Source: Gemmatimonadota bacterium (GTDB lineage: Bacteria > Gemmatimonadota > Gemmatimonadetes > Longimicrobiales > Gaopeijiaceae). From it: a stretch of DNA of 50,201 nucleotides. This document shows, in pieces, positions 42,844-50,201 of the stretch. The notes below the pieces were generated by a model that was not told where the DNA came from, did no database searches, and was given only the letters and a program-made list of their open reading frames with translations. Every line of letters begins with the position of its first letter. Within the stretch, counting starts at the first letter, position 1. The stretch lies in NCBI GenBank assembly GCA_024638305.1, contig JAHEKN010000289.1:9373-59573 (forward strand), given 5' to 3'. A program made the position numbers and the translations under genes.

Positions 42844-43983
42844 ATGCGGTGGATGGCGGGTGTGACGATGCTGGCGATGGTCACGGGAGGCGTGGGCTGT
42901 CAAGACGACGGGTTCTTCGTGGGTGGGGATCCCGCGCCTCCCGTGAACCTGCAGGCGAGCTATTTCGGTCAGGCGGTGCACATCACGTGGGAGCTCTCCT
43001 CCGGCTGGAACGGGGAGTCGTTCCGCGTCTACGGCAAGCGCCTGAGCGATCCCGAGTACTTCCTGATCGCCGAGGTCACCAATTGCTCGGGCGGGCAGTG
43101 CTCCTATACGGACGTCAACATCGTCTCCGGCGTTTCCTACGAGTACTACGTGTCCGCGGTGGATCCGAGCTCGGGTCTCGAGACGGCCAGCCAGAACTCC
43201 GTCGTGGTCGACGTACCCGGTGCGGCCGCGCCTGCGGTACCCACCGGGGTGCTGGCCATCGCACTGGACAAGGCCGTGTACCTGGCGTGGGACGCCAACG
43301 CGCGCTCGGGTAACGGTTTCTCGTTCTACCGCGTCTACCTCGAGGAGGGACAGGACCTCTTCCTGCTCGGTGAGACGGACTCGGAAGGGTTTCTCGATCT
43401 TCTGATCCCGAACGGGACCACGGCGACGTATCGGGTCACTGCCGTCGACGAGAACGGGCACGAGAGCGCATTCAGCGCCGGAGCTTCCGGGACGCCCCGC
43501 CCGGACTTCCATGGTGAGTGGATCTACGTCTATCAGGACCAACCCGGCGTCTCTGGCTTCCGTTTCCAGGAGTTCGACGACGTCGATCCGCTCCTGGACG
43601 GTGACGACGTCGATCGGCATTTCCGGCTGGAAGCGGACGCGGCCGGCTGGTGGCTGGTTCCCGGTCCTGGCACCGAGATCCACGCGCAGGGGTTCGTGAC
43701 CACCTCTCTCAAGTGCGGCGTGGCGGCCGACCCCGGGTGTGCCTCGCTCGACATCGCGCCGACCACGGGCTACACGTCGCAGGACGTGGGCGTGTTCGAT
43801 CAGACCACGTATCCCATGCGAGTCGTCGGCGACGACGGGCAGGTCCACTATGCCGCGATCCGCGTCCAGCTGCTGGGTGCCGATCAGGACGGCAACGGGA
43901 TCATGATCTTCGATTGGGCCTACCAGCTGCAAGCGGGGAACCCCAACCTGGAGCCCGTGTCGCGGCCGATTCAGTTGCGCTGA
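42844..43983 (+). CDS. fibronectin type III domain lipoprotein, function unknown
   Basis: A 379-residue probable lipoprotein: short signal with Cys19 (TGGVGCQ), then two Fn3-like domains at about 30-122 (VNLQASYFGQAVHITWEL, SYEYYVSAVD) and 130-218 (AVYLAWDANARSGN, TYRVTAVDENG). A C-terminal region of about 160 residues (HGEWIYVYQDQPGVSGF, RHFRLEADAAGWWL) resembles nothing I can name and has two Cys that might pair. ATG 42844 has GGAGG 9 bp upstream. The gap before it carries an AT-rich patch (about 42749-42779) in which a promoter is likely but no clear boxes stand out. Confidence 0.75.
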   Translation: MRWMAGVTMLAMVTGGVGCQDDGFFVGGDPAPPVNLQASYFGQAVHITWELSSGWNGESFRVYGKRLSDPEYFLIAEVTNCSGGQCSYTDVNIVSGVSYEYYVSAVDPSSGLETASQNSVVVDVPGAAAPAVPTGVLAIALDKAVYLAWDANARSGNGFSFYRVYLEEGQDLFLLGETDSEGFLDLLIPNGTTATYRVTAVDENGHESAFSAGASGTPRPDFHGEWIYVYQDQPGVSGFRFQEFDDVDPLLDGDDVDRHFRLEADAAGWWLVPGPGTEIHAQGFVTTSLKCGVAADPGCASLDIAPTTGYTSQDVGVFDQTTYPMRVVGDDGQVHYAAIRVQLLGADQDGNGIMIFDWAYQLQAGNPNLEPVSRPIQLR

Positions 43984-44009
43984 CGGCTTCCCGGTCCCGG
44001 ACCAGCGAC

Positions 44010-44033
44010 GAGCGGCCGAGCGGCCGAGCGGCC
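44010..44033. repeat. triplicated octamer GAGCGGCC
   Basis: Three exact head-to-tail copies of GAGCGGCC follow the stop of the Fn3 lipoprotein gene, in non-coding DNA. Probably simple replication slippage in GC-rich sequence. Confidence 0.9.
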
Positions 44034-44071
44034 GACGCGGCGCTGGTGGGGTCAGCGAGGTCAGGTAGGAT

Positions 44072-44103
44072 CGAGGGGGTGCCCGTCGGCGGGTGCCCCC
44101 TCG
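44072..44103 (+). terminator. strong hairpin, candidate terminator of the Fn3 lipoprotein gene
   Basis: Arms 44072-44085 and 44090-44103 pair over 14 positions (12 Watson-Crick and two adjacent wobble pairs in plus-strand RNA) around a TCGG loop. There is no following T-run. Position between the lipoprotein stop and the candidate promoter of the next gene fits termination. Confidence 0.5.
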
Positions 44104-44122
44104 TCGCACGTTGTGCACGCTG

Positions 44123-44149
44123 TTGACCGCCACGGGGGGCGGATACCTT
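44123..44149 (+). promoter_or_regulatory. candidate promoter, possibly leaderless, for the formimidoyltransferase gene
   Basis: TTGACC (44123-44128) and TACCTT (44144-44149) are 15 bp apart. The -10-like box ends 6 bp before the ATG at 44156, so a transcript would start at or next to the start codon. No Shine-Dalgarno sequence precedes that ATG, which agrees with leaderless translation. Confidence 0.35.
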
Positions 44150-44155
44150 CCCGCA

Positions 44156-45091
44156 ATGCGGTCGCTCTTCCAGACGGTTCCGAACTTCAGCGAAGGACGT
44201 GACCCCGCCGTTCTAACGGCCCTCGTGGACGCAATGACGGCCGAGGGAGGCGAGCTGCTGGATTGGTCGGCCGACCCCGACCACCACCGGGCCGTACTCA
44301 CCTACGTGGGCGAGGCCGACGTCGTCCTGAAGGCGGCGTTGGCCGCGGCGCGAGTGGCGATGGATCGTATCGATCTGACGGGGCACGACGGGGTTCACCC
44401 CCGCGTCGGAGCGCTCGATGTGCTGCCGTTCGTTCCGCTCTTCGGGGCCGACCCCGGCGACGCCGTCGAGCTCGCCCTGCGGGCCGCCGACCAATTGGCC
44501 GGTTTGGGGATCCCGTCCTACCTCTACGGGTGGGCAGCCTCGGACCCGGAGCGTGGGCTGGCCGAGCTGCGTCGGGGGGGGTTCGAGGCCCTCCGTGAAG
44601 GCTATCCCGAGGGGCGAGAGCCGAACCGCGTCCCGCCGGATTGGAGTCACCCGGGGGCCCACCCCACGGCCGGTGTGACCTGCGTGGGGGCCCGTCCCGG
44701 GCTTTTGGCCTGGAACGTGTATGTCGAAGGTCTCGAGAACCGGGATCTCAAGGAGATCGCGGCGGCAATTCGTGAGCGCGGCGGCGGATTTCAGGGGCTG
44801 AGGGCCCTCGGACTCGTGCTTCCGCGGCGGGAACGGATGCAGATTTCCATGAACCTCGAGGATCTGGAGCGCACGTCTCCGTTCCGAGTGTTCCGCGAGA
44901 TCGAGCGTTTGGTGGCGGCAAGGGGGGGACGGGTGACCGAGACCGAAGTGATCGGCATGGCGCCCGACGAGCTCGTGCTTCCAGCGGCGGCCGACAGGCT
45001 CGCGCTGCTCCATTTGGAGCCGGGCAGGCTCCTGTCGGCCCGTCTGGCTCGCGTTGTCGCTTCGATGGAGGCGTCCGGCCCCCACGCCTGA
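44156..45091 (+). CDS. glutamate formimidoyltransferase
   Basis: A 311-residue enzyme that by family moves the formimino group of N-formimino-L-glutamate to tetrahydrofolate (histidine degradation). The N-terminal VPNFSEGRDPAVL (8-20), DHHRAVLTYVGE (42-53) and HPRVGALDVLPFVPL (81-95, with the catalytic His81) are the formiminotransferase signatures. Later segments GITCVGARPGLLAWNV-like and QISMNLEDLERTSPFRVF continue the fold. It is monofunctional: the cyclodeaminase domain of animal FTCD is absent. ATG 44156 gives the correct N-terminus; the frame is open to 44093. No hut genes are nearby. Confidence 0.9.
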   Translation: MRSLFQTVPNFSEGRDPAVLTALVDAMTAEGGELLDWSADPDHHRAVLTYVGEADVVLKAALAAARVAMDRIDLTGHDGVHPRVGALDVLPFVPLFGADPGDAVELALRAADQLAGLGIPSYLYGWAASDPERGLAELRRGGFEALREGYPEGREPNRVPPDWSHPGAHPTAGVTCVGARPGLLAWNVYVEGLENRDLKEIAAAIRERGGGFQGLRALGLVLPRRERMQISMNLEDLERTSPFRVFREIERLVAARGGRVTETEVIGMAPDELVLPAAADRLALLHLEPGRLLSARLARVVASMEASGPHA

Positions 45092-45109
45092 GAGACCAGA
45101 CCCGAACGT

Positions 45110-45141
45110 CCGACCCGCACGGGTGAGCGTGCGAGGGTCGG
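45110..45141 (+). terminator. hairpin between the formimidoyltransferase and TPR genes
   Basis: CCGACCC plus GCACG (45110-45121) pairs with CGTGC plus GGGTCGG (45128-45141), leaving a two-base GA bulge and a 6-base loop. It starts 18 bases after the upstream stop and has no T-tract. It could end transcription or be a leader structure of the TPR gene. Confidence 0.35.
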
Positions 45142-45169
45142 CCACCGCGAACGGACGGATACAGGTCGC

Positions 45170-47974
45170 ATGAGCATCGAAGCACTGAAGGAACAGGCTC
45201 GGAATCACGAGCAGAAAGAAGACTGGGCCAAAGCGCTCGAGGCGTATCAGGAGGCCATCGCGCGCCAGCGGGACGAGGACCAGCCCGATCTGGGCCTGTA
45301 CAACCGCGCCGGCGACCTCTCCACCCGACTGAACGACAAGCTCGGTGCCATCGGGCACTACGAGCGGGCAGTGGAGCTGTACCTGGAGTCCGAGCTACCC
45401 AACAACGCCATCGCGATCCTCAAGAAGATCCTGCGCAACATCCCCGATCGGTCCGAGGTCTACCTGCGCATCGGGCAGATCCGTGCAGCCCAGGGTTTCC
45501 TCACCGACGCCCGCGACAACTTCCTCAAGTATGCCGAGCAAATGCAGCATGCCGGCAACATGGAGGAGGCATTCCGGGCGCTCTCGGAGTTCGCCGAGCT
45601 GGCGCCCGACGACGTGGACACGCGGCTGGCGCTGGCCGAGCAGTTCAAGGCGCACGAGCGTACGCGGGACGCCCTCGATCAATTGCTCCGGGCCCGACAG
45701 ACGTTGGTCGGCCGCGGCGATGTGGATGCCGCGGCGGCGATTGGCGAGCGGATCCTCGAGATCGATCCCGATGCGGTGCTGACCGAGGTGTCCGCGCCGA
45801 CAGCGCCGACAGCGCCGACCGCGTCGAGCGCGCCGACCTCGGCCGAGACGTCGTACGGGGATGTCGAGCTCAGTTACGGCGATCCTGAAGCCGCCATCGA
45901 CCACACCCCCGAGCCGGCCGTTGACGGGATCGACTTCGATGGTGACTTCGGCTCCGAGGGCCTGGAGGACGACGCGGAGGAGCACACCGAACCCGTGGAA
46001 GCCGCCATCCAGGAGCCGGATGCGGCCACATTCGACGACGTGCTCCAGCTCGACGACTTCGAGCCCACATCCGCCGCGATGCCGGAGCTCGACTACGCCG
46101 ACGGGACTGACTCGGAGCTCGATCCGGCGGAGGAGACGCTCCCGTTCCCCGGGTCAGACTCGCACATCGACCCACCGGAAACCGAGTCGGCGCCCTCGGA
46201 CGCGGAACCCCTCGTGCTGGACGAGTCCGACGATGGAGTCTTAGGCGACCTCGACCTGCAGGCCGACGACGACGGCGCATCGCCCGGTCACTCCTGGGAA
46301 GAGACGGTCGATGCCGAGCCCCACTCCGACGCACCCGCGCTTGCCGCGGAGGAGCCCGAGCTGCCCGTCGACTCTTTCGTGCTCGATGACGACGCCGTGG
46401 TGCTCGACGCCGAAACCACGTGGGATGACGAGGACGACGCTCGCGAGATCGACACGATCGCGCTCGACGCCCCCGAGGCCGATGCGCCAGCAGACGACGA
46501 CGAAGCCGACGTGTTGCTCGCGGGAAGCCTGGAGGCCGCGTTCATCAACTTCGACGAGCTCGACGCCGCCAAGGCTGCTGCCGATGCCGCCGCCGAAGAG
46601 GCCGCCGAAGAGGCCGCCGAACAGGCTGCCGTGGCCGCTGCCGATAGCGAGGCCGCTGCCACCGCCGAGGCCGAAGCCTTCGACTGGACGACCGCAGATG
46701 ACGTGGACACGTCCATGGCGGAAGACGTCGGGGTGGCCGGCGCCGACACTTCAACACCGAGTTGGGACTCCGAGCTGAACGACGATCCGGCGGACTTCGA
46801 GGAGGGCGAAGGCGCTCCTCTGGCGGACGAGGGCGCGGTCGCGGTGGAGACCACCGACTTTGAGGCGCTCGAGTTCGGGGCGGCGGAAGTCGGCGTTGAC
46901 GAGTGGGTGGGCGCGGACGAGTCCGCCCTCGATGAAGAGGCCGAGGGCGCGCAGGATGAGGCCCGGGATGGTGGGGACACCACGTGGGCGCACGAGTTCG
47001 AGCTGGAAAGCGTCCAGTTCGACTCGATGGACGAGGGCGACCTCCGCGAGTACGTGGACGCGCACCCCGACGCCGGCTCGGCCTGGGAGCATCTCGGGCG
47101 CCTGGTGGTGGCACGGGGCGATCAGTCGGATGCCGCCGAGGCCTTCGAGCGGGCACACCACGCCTTTGCGGCCGGCCGCGACTTCCACAGCGCGATGCGC
47201 AACGTGCGCGAGTTGCTGCTCATCGACCCCGATAGCGTCGCCCAGCACCAGCGGCTGGTCGAGTACGCCCACCGCGGCGACGATCGAACGCTATTGGTGT
47301 CGGCGTTCCTCGAGCTGGGCGATTGCCTGCGGCGCACCGGCGAGCCGGAGAAGTCGGACGCCGTGTACGAGAAGGTCCTGGAAATCGACCCGGCCAACCG
47401 GCGGGCGCGCGTCGCGCTCGGCGTCGTGGACTCGGGCGAGACGGCGGAAGCTCCCGAGGAATCCTACGTCGACCTGGGCTCGATGATCCTCGAGAAGACC
47501 GAGAAGACCACGCGCTGGACGGTCGAGACCGGGGACCCCACCGGGGACGAAGAGTTCGATTTCCAGGACATGTTGAAGCAGTTCCGGGCCAAGGTCGCGG
47601 AGCACGTGGACGTGGACGACGTCCAGGCGCATTACGACCTGGGAACGGCCTACAAGGAGATGGGGCTGCTGGACGAGGCCATCAGCGAGTTCCAGCAGGC
47701 GCTCCGGGCCGACGGGCAAAACCTGGCGACATACGAGCTTTTAGGTCAAACTTTCATGGAGAAGGGTCAACCCGAGGTGGCGATTCGGACGCTCTCACGC
47801 GCGACCGAAATGCCGTTCGACGTTGAAGACGAGCTTCTGGGCATCTACTACTATCTGGGTCGGGCGCACGAAGAGCTCGGCAACAGCGACGATGCCGTGG
47901 AGTACTACGAGAAAGTCTTCGCGCTCGACATCAACTTCGAGGACGTGACCGAGCGACTGCGATCGCTCCGATGA
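45170..47974 (+). CDS. large acidic tetratricopeptide-repeat protein
   Basis: A 934-residue protein without signal peptide, so probably cytoplasmic. TPR repeats fill about 1-205 (WAKALEAYQEAIARQ, LGAIGHYERAVELYLES, AIAILKKILRNIPDRSEVYL) and about 620-934 (AWEHLGRLVVARGDQSDAAEAFERA, in parts; AHYDLGTAYKEMGLLDEAISEF; LATYELLGQTFMEKGQPEVAI). Between them lies a roughly 410-residue disordered, Asp/Glu/Ala-rich region, including an APTAPTA repeat near 210 and an Ala/Glu helix-like run near 465-500. Likely a scaffold; the partner is unknown. The polyprenyl synthase gene follows after 25 bp. Confidence 0.85.
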   Translation: MSIEALKEQARNHEQKEDWAKALEAYQEAIARQRDEDQPDLGLYNRAGDLSTRLNDKLGAIGHYERAVELYLESELPNNAIAILKKILRNIPDRSEVYLRIGQIRAAQGFLTDARDNFLKYAEQMQHAGNMEEAFRALSEFAELAPDDVDTRLALAEQFKAHERTRDALDQLLRARQTLVGRGDVDAAAAIGERILEIDPDAVLTEVSAPTAPTAPTASSAPTSAETSYGDVELSYGDPEAAIDHTPEPAVDGIDFDGDFGSEGLEDDAEEHTEPVEAAIQEPDAATFDDVLQLDDFEPTSAAMPELDYADGTDSELDPAEETLPFPGSDSHIDPPETESAPSDAEPLVLDESDDGVLGDLDLQADDDGASPGHSWEETVDAEPHSDAPALAAEEPELPVDSFVLDDDAVVLDAETTWDDEDDAREIDTIALDAPEADAPADDDEADVLLAGSLEAAFINFDELDAAKAAADAAAEEAAEEAAEQAAVAAADSEAAATAEAEAFDWTTADDVDTSMAEDVGVAGADTSTPSWDSELNDDPADFEEGEGAPLADEGAVAVETTDFEALEFGAAEVGVDEWVGADESALDEEAEGAQDEARDGGDTTWAHEFELESVQFDSMDEGDLREYVDAHPDAGSAWEHLGRLVVARGDQSDAAEAFERAHHAFAAGRDFHSAMRNVRELLLIDPDSVAQHQRLVEYAHRGDDRTLLVSAFLELGDCLRRTGEPEKSDAVYEKVLEIDPANRRARVALGVVDSGETAEAPEESYVDLGSMILEKTEKTTRWTVETGDPTGDEEFDFQDMLKQFRAKVAEHVDVDDVQAHYDLGTAYKEMGLLDEAISEFQQALRADGQNLATYELLGQTFMEKGQPEVAIRTLSRATEMPFDVEDELLGIYYYLGRAHEELGNSDDAVEYYEKVFALDINFEDVTERLRSLR

Positions 47975-47999
47975 ACTCCAATGAGAGGCAGGCCCCCGC

Positions 48000-49013
48000 G
48001 TGCAGCCGACGGTCAATCCAGGGACCCTCCTCCGGGAGGCGGCTGCGCAACTCGCGGCGATCCAGGGCCCCGTCCGAGGTAGGCTCTCCCAAGTAGCGGA
48101 GGAGCTCGAGCGGATCGTCGTCTCCGACTTCGGGATGCTCCAGGACGTCAACGAGCACCTCCTGCTCATGCGGGGCAAGCTCCTCCGGCCAACCCTGCTG
48201 CTGCTCGCCAACGAGGTCGGCGATCAGCCGAGCGACAACGCCGTCACCCTGGCCGCCGTGGTCGAGTTGGTCCACCTGGCCACACTGGTCCACGACGATG
48301 CCGTCGACCATTCGGTCCTCCGTCGGGGCCTCCCGACGGTCAACTCGGTGTGGACGCACCAGGTGGCCATCATCATGGGTGACTATCTCTACAGCCGCGC
48401 GGTGACCGAGCTGGCCAAGCTGGGCAACCTCGAGGCCGTGCGTGCCCTGGCCACTGCCGCCAACGAGATGAGCATCGGCGAGATGCGTCAGTTGACGTCC
48501 TACGACGCCCTCGACTTCACGGAAGAGGACTACACCGAGCTCATCGCCGCGAAGACGGCGTCGCTCATGGCGGCGGCCTGCGAGATGGGCGCACTGGCCG
48601 GCGTCCCGGATTATCGCGGTTCACTCCGCCGGTTCGGCCACCACCTGGGCATGGCCTTCCAGATTGCAGACGACCTCCTGGACTACACGAGCTCGCAGGC
48701 GATCACGGGGAAGCCGACGGGCCACGATCTGCGGGAGCATAAGGTGACCCTTCCGCTCGTCGATGCCATGAAGCGGGCGAGTCCTGGCGAGATTGGTGAG
48801 ATCCGGGCCCTGTTCGGCAGCCCCGAGCCCGAGGATCGGCAGATTCAGAAGGTGGTCGAGATCGTCGAGGATCGTGGCGGGTTGGACTACGCGCGCCGGC
48901 GCGCGTCGGAGTACGGCGAGCTCGCCGAGCACGCCCTGGAGGAACTCGATGGCGGCGAAGCCGTAGAGGTTTTGCGCGAATCGATCTCCTACGCCATCCA
49001 TCGCGCGAACTGA
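48000..49013 (+). CDS. polyprenyl diphosphate synthase (long-chain, IspB/HepT-like)
   Basis: A trans-type prenyltransferase of 337 residues that adds isopentenyl diphosphate units to make a quinone side chain or similar polyprenyl diphosphate. GKLLRP (59-64), the first Asp-rich motif HDDAVD (98-103; DDxxD) and the second QIADDLLDY (221-229; DDxxD) are intact. Further conserved segments are MGDYLYSRAV and IAAKTASLMAAACEMG. The residues before the first DDxxD are small (LVHLATLV), which suits a long-chain product, but the length cannot be fixed by eye. GTG start 25 bp after the TPR gene. Confidence 0.92.
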   Translation: MQPTVNPGTLLREAAAQLAAIQGPVRGRLSQVAEELERIVVSDFGMLQDVNEHLLLMRGKLLRPTLLLLANEVGDQPSDNAVTLAAVVELVHLATLVHDDAVDHSVLRRGLPTVNSVWTHQVAIIMGDYLYSRAVTELAKLGNLEAVRALATAANEMSIGEMRQLTSYDALDFTEEDYTELIAAKTASLMAAACEMGALAGVPDYRGSLRRFGHHLGMAFQIADDLLDYTSSQAITGKPTGHDLREHKVTLPLVDAMKRASPGEIGEIRALFGSPEPEDRQIQKVVEIVEDRGGLDYARRRASEYGELAEHALEELDGGEAVEVLRESISYAIHRAN

Positions 49014-49047
49014 GTCGTCCGTGACCCTACTTTCCGAGGTTTCCTGA

Positions 49048-49344
49048 GTGGCTGGCGGTCTCGTCGGTGTCAGCGACCCGAGGCTACGGTCGCTCTCCCG
49101 TGTGGCGTGGACGCTCGTTCTGGGAATGTTCCTCGGGGGTCTGCTCACCAAGCTCTCGGAGCTCTTCCTGCCGGAGAGCGCCGCTCGCAGCTTCCTGACC
49201 ACCTCCGTGGCGGCGTCGATCGAGACGTTCTCGGTCGACCTGGTGGCCGTGGGCTTCACGATCGGCCCGATCTGGATTACTCTCAACGTGTTGACCCTGG
49301 TCGGGATCGGGATCGTGGCACTGGTGGCCCGTTCCTGGCTCTGA
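49048..49344 (+). CDS. small membrane protein, DUF4321-like
   Basis: A 98-residue protein with two hydrophobic segments: about 16-35 (LSRVAWTLVLGMFLGGLLT) and 65-96 (DLVAVGFTIGPIWITLNVLTLVGIGIVALVARSW). The pattern Gly-rich helix, Pro-containing loop, then Asp-Leu and Gly-Pro-x-Asn-like second helix resembles the DUF4321 family of uncharacterised membrane proteins; I give this from memory of the family. GTG 49048 has GAGG upstream. It sits between the polyprenyl synthase and tatA, 52 bp before the latter. Confidence 0.7.
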   Translation: MAGGLVGVSDPRLRSLSRVAWTLVLGMFLGGLLTKLSELFLPESAARSFLTTSVAASIETFSVDLVAVGFTIGPIWITLNVLTLVGIGIVALVARSWL

Positions 49345-49396
49345 CCGTGCCCCTCGCGCCGGCTTCGACGCTGGGGCCCTGACCAGGAGGAGTACC

Positions 49397-49666
49397 ATGG
49401 GAATCGGTGGCCTGGGGATGTGGGAGATCATGCTGATCTTCCTGATCATCCTGCTCGTATTCGGCGCCAAGCGGCTTCCGGAGATCGGCTCGTCGCTCGG
49501 CAAGGGCATTCGCGAATTCAAGGGCTCGATCCGGGAGATCGAGCGCGAGCTCAAGGTGCCCGACCTGCCGCCTCCGACCCCTCCCGTACAGTCGGACGCG
49601 ACCCAGGACGTGGAAAGCGAGTCCGAAGACGGTGGCGAGCCGAAGCGGCTGACGCCCTCCGCGTAG
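49397..49666 (+). CDS. tatA: TatA/E family twin-arginine translocase subunit
   Basis: An 89-residue protein with one N-terminal helix (MWEIMLIFLIILLVFGAKRLPEIG; 8-31 in total), then the amphipathic helix SSLGKGIREFKGSIREIE and a charged, disordered tail. FGAKRLPEIG followed by LGKGIREFK is the TatA signature. It forms the Tat pore with TatC, which is encoded 9.7 kb upstream. AGGAGG lies about 8 bp before the ATG. No separate TatB is seen in the window. Confidence 0.93.
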   Translation: MGIGGLGMWEIMLIFLIILLVFGAKRLPEIGSSLGKGIREFKGSIREIERELKVPDLPPPTPPVQSDATQDVESESEDGGEPKRLTPSA

Positions 49667-49747
49667 GGACCCGCCGCCCGGGTACCCCCGGATACCCCCG
49701 GGTAGTCGGGGCAGGGCGCGCCTACCCGTCGCGCGCGCTGTTGGTTG
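49667..49747. terminator. GC-rich intergenic region between convergent tatA and ppiD-like genes
   Basis: An 81-bp gap between convergent stops. It holds three period-10 units (49677-49706, consensus CCCGGGTACC) whose GGTACC and CCCGGG cores are self-complementary. A GCGCGC arm (49716-49721) can pair with 49731-49736. The symmetry could end transcription from both sides; no T-tract is present. Confidence 0.35.
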
Positions 49748-50201
49748 CTAGCGTCCGACCCCGAACACGCCGCCCATCGGGACCTGGTCCTCGGTCTGCT
49801 GCAATACCTCGTCCCGCTGATCCACGATCCGCGCGTTCTGGCGAAGCCCTTCGAGCCAATCGGCGAACCTCCGCTGACCGATTTGGTTGATGGCGAGCAG
49901 CCGCTGCTGCTCCTTCTGCTCCAGCCATGAGGCCGAGTCGGCGGAGATGCGCTCCACGACCTCGAGGATGAAGGCATCCTGCGCCGTCGTGACGAGGCCA
50001 CTGCGCCTCCCCTGCGGGAGGCCGAAGGCCGCTCCGATCGCGGCATTGTGACGACCCATCCCCGGGACGAAGTCGTTGCGCGTGAACGGCTCCGACATCT
50101 GCACCTGTCGGCCGAGGGCTTCGGCGATCTGCTCGATGGAGGCGCCCGCGGGCAGACTGGCGATGGCCGCCTCGGCCTCCGCCACCGCCATCCGGACCTT
50201 G
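49748..50201 (-). CDS. PpiD/SurA-like periplasmic folding factor, C-terminal end (5' end outside window)
   Basis: The minus-strand frame is open to the window edge; the visible ATG at 50191 is internal (Lys-Val-Arg precede it). The roughly 150 visible residues resemble the C-terminal part of PpiD/SurA-type peptidyl-prolyl isomerases after the parvulin domain. They include a helix-rich ALGRQVQMSEPFTRND, GAAFGLPQGRRSGLVTTAQDAFILEVVER, and a tail LLAINQIGQRRFADWLEGL followed by ARIVDQRDEV. The parvulin domain itself is not visible, so the call is by similarity of this tail only. A SurA_N-type chaperone without isomerase activity is possible. Confidence 0.65.
   Translation of the reverse strand, partial: KVRMAVAEAEAAIASLPAGASIEQIAEALGRQVQMSEPFTRNDFVPGMGRHNAAIGAAFGLPQGRRSGLVTTAQDAFILEVVERISADSASWLEQKEQQRLLAINQIGQRRFADWLEGLRQNARIVDQRDEVLQQTEDQVPMGGVFGVGR

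Noticed and set aside
46288..46983. Minus-strand Ser/Ala-rich open frame inside the TPR gene
   Set aside because: Its Ser/Ala bias is the complement of the Asp/Glu/Ala codons of the acidic region on the plus strand; no start context or domain.

Overview
The window reads as a chromosomal segment of a high-GC, diderm, free-living bacterium. Gemmatimonadota is my best guess, from overall protein character rather than from any marker search. Outer-membrane genes (Tol-Pal, LptD, a Wza-type exporter) show two membranes. GTG starts are very common and many genes overlap by 4 bp (GTGA, ATGA or TTGA). I saw no tRNA, rRNA, insertion sequence, phage gene or CRISPR array.

Layout. (1) 1-5082: housekeeping block: C-terminal part of a Rel/SpoT (p)ppGpp enzyme, uvrB, and the tRNA t6A genes tsaE-tsaB followed by rimI. 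(2) 5079-32412: a surface-glycan locus of about 27 kb that starts inside the last codons of rimI. It holds nonulosonate genes (neuB, neuC, neuA type), a hydroxyacid dehydrogenase, two Gfo/Idh-containing oxidoreductases, a D-glucuronyl C5-epimerase-like protein, four glycosyltransferase-like proteins, three sugar-nucleotide or accessory genes (a dTDP-rhamnose-4-epimerase-like SDR, a NeuD/PglD acyltransferase, a DegT aminotransferase), another SDR, a minus-strand wza-wzc pair, a Wzy-like polymerase, a WecA-type initiating transferase fused to a CapD N-terminal region, a MurJ/Wzx-like flippase and a LysM protein. (3) 32599-38362: a GalE-type epimerase followed by tolQ-tolR-tolA-tolB-pal-cpoB. (4) 38393-42655: nrdR, tatC, lptD. 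(5) 42844-49666: an Fn3 lipoprotein, glutamate formimidoyltransferase, a large acidic TPR protein, a polyprenyl diphosphate synthase, a DUF4321-like small membrane protein and tatA. (6) 49748-50201, minus strand: C-terminal end of a PpiD/SurA-like protein, cut by the window edge.

How the genes fit together. The locus has every main part of a Wzx/Wzy-dependent export route: an initiating phosphoglycosyl transferase, glycosyltransferases, flippase, polymerase, Wza-type exporter and Wzc-type co-polymerase/kinase; no Wzb phosphatase is visible. The precursor genes point to a polymer carrying a CMP-activated nonulosonic acid and possibly C5-epimerised uronic acid. NeuB/NeuC/NeuA-type genes plus an SDR, a DegT aminotransferase and a NeuD-type acyltransferase could together make a legionaminic-acid-type sugar; plain sialic acid from NeuCBA alone is the alternative.

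No stretch above 300 bases lacks a gene. The largest gaps are 21986-22228 (divergent promoter region with competing hairpins), 42656-42843 (hairpin, then an AT-rich patch), 32413-32598 (promoter-like TTGACA) and 43984-44155 (octamer repeat, strong hairpin, promoter-like boxes).
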